Positions 63,246 through 64,000 of a stretch of 64,000 nucleotides of DNA are shown here, one piece after another. The first letter of the stretch is position 1, and every line of letters starts with the position of its first letter. Both the position numbers and the translations under genes were made by a program. The stretch comes from Oceanobacillus rekensis (GTDB lineage Bacteria > Bacillota > Bacilli > Bacillales > Amphibacillaceae): positions 372,001 to 436,000 of the forward strand of contig NZ_MTBQ01000003.1 of assembly GCF_002153375.1 (NCBI RefSeq), in the 5' to 3' direction. A model generated the notes under the pieces. That model did no database searches, was not told the DNA's origin, and saw only the letters and a list, made by a program, of their open reading frames with translations.

Positions 63246-64000
63246 ATAATCAATCTCCTGTTTCTATTATATTATTAGTATATCGGAAAAGCATTGTTAT
63301 TAAAATAGTAAAAAGTAATCAGAAATAAGATTCTAATAGATCCTTCAGATAAATATCCCTTCATTTACATGAAATAATTTTCTACTTATTCAATTACCCT
63401 CATCCATTAAAAACGAAACACTGCTAAGGTAGATTTATAATTCACAGTTGAGATAACAACGAAGTAACTTTAGCGGCACTTTTCTCCCATCTTTTTGAAG
63501 ATGAGTGCTTTTATCGCCGTCCGGGATTGCTCCTGGCGGATGCGCATCTTAGGGAACGGTCTTAGCCTCCGAAGAGAAAACCACTCTGCGGGGTCCTCGG
63601 ACACGTGCTGTTACCGCAGGAGTCACCGCCCACAGCGATGCCGGAATGATGATGCTGTATGATTCTATATTAGCTATTGAAAGTATAGTAATCGCCAGCA
63701 ACCTTCTAACCAGCTCTGGGAAATATACGTAGACTCCAGCGGGAGGAAAGGCATAGGTGAGACAACGTAGCGCTTTAGCGCAAGTTGTCTCACTAGCCGC
63801 CCTAAGGTGCGCGAAGTATATTTTCCAGAGCGGTCGCCGAAGTTTCTGCATACTGTTATAAAAACAAGCAGTTACTTCGTAGTTTATAAATATTGTGATA
63901 AAACCTTTAGAAAGCAGTCTTCGTTAAAAATACCCTTCTAATGCTGTGTGAAGGGTGTTTTCGGGAGTTATTACAGGGGATAGTTACTTGATTATATCTT
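63246..64000. other. Gene-free right edge filled by repeats
   Basis: Apart from the repeat at 63453-63887 no feature is seen. A 100-codon open frame at 63549-63851 lies wholly inside the repeat and is not a gene. Confidence 0.6.
63453..63887. repeat. Composite GC-rich repeat related to the 55.9-kb element
   Basis: The left end ATAACAACGAAGTAA and right end TTACTTCGTAGTTTAT are diverged inverted repeats like those at 55888-56079. The right half shares GGAAAGGCATAGGTGAGAC, CCTAAGGTGCGCG and GGTCGCCGAAG with that element. The left half (about 63510-63640) is a different GC-rich unit with GGATGCGCATCTTAGGGAACG and GCGGGGTCC, so two repeat families are abutted or nested. Confidence 0.65.

Noticed and set aside
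63549-63851. 100-codon minus-strand frame
   Set aside because: Lies wholly inside the GC-rich repeat; open by composition only.

Overview
The window reads as chromosomal DNA of a low-GC, spore-forming, Gram-positive member of the Bacillaceae, of the Oceanobacillus/Virgibacillus/Lentibacillus type. The evidence is the spore coat genes (CotZ-type, CotO), the competence and stress block spx-mecA-coiA-pepF-yjbH, strong AGGAGG-type ribosome binding sites, AT-rich intergenic DNA and many perfect intrinsic terminators. The genus is inferred from gene content and order, not from a database match.

Layout. 0.3-7.2 kb: a TetR regulator divergent from an MMPL exporter and a heptad-repeat secreted partner, then an RclA-type flavoprotein disulfide reductase and a DUF1541 (YdhK) lipoprotein. 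7.3-20.6 kb: an aromatic-acid catabolic island with two minus-strand operons around a plus-strand LysR gene, closed by an IclR gene. The first operon carries a Rieske dioxygenase (alpha, beta), a thioredoxin-reductase-like ferredoxin reductase, an extradiol dioxygenase, an ACMSD-family decarboxylase and a 7Fe ferredoxin. The second carries the whole 2-hydroxymuconate (4-oxalocrotonate) branch from semialdehyde dehydrogenase to acetyl-CoA and pyruvate. The gene set fits ring dihydroxylation of an aromatic acid, meta cleavage of a carboxylated catechol, decarboxylation of the ring-fission product and then the oxalocrotonate branch.

20.6-36 kb is a patchwork zone rich in decayed genes: frameshifted ydhG/fra, a chemotaxis receptor broken by an 8-bp repeat expansion and other lesions, a threonine dehydratase tail abutting a broken ketoacyl synthase, a proC gene split into two pieces 4.4 kb apart, and a truncated ydjI. 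Intact genes between them include a divergent HPr kinase homologue, maf, yehS, a hemerythrin protein, an AI-2E family permease, alaX, a tandem pair of unknown acidic proteins and a lipoprotein. 36-47 kb: an ATP-grasp/M20 peptidase pair, queF under a preQ1-I riboswitch with a terminator platform, tRNA-Val(GAC), a heterodimeric ABC exporter, yjcH-yjcG-yjcF and a DUF421 protein. 47-63.3 kb: cotZ, cotO, mgtE, and the yjb block (prpE, yjbO, nadK, yjbM, yjbK, yjbI, yjbH, pepF, coiA, mecA, spx, yjbC), ending in a DUF4015 glycosidase-like protein.

Dispersed non-coding repeats run through the window: four copies of a GGAAGCA...TGCTTCC hairpin, a 192-bp element with perfect 16-bp terminal inverted repeats (55.9 kb) with a diverged relative at 63.45-63.89 kb, and an 18-bp repeat present twice. 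Two genes (at 1035 and 35543) appear to lack any ATG, GTG or TTG at the position fixed by their ribosome binding sites and seem to use ATT and ATA, or to have lost their start.
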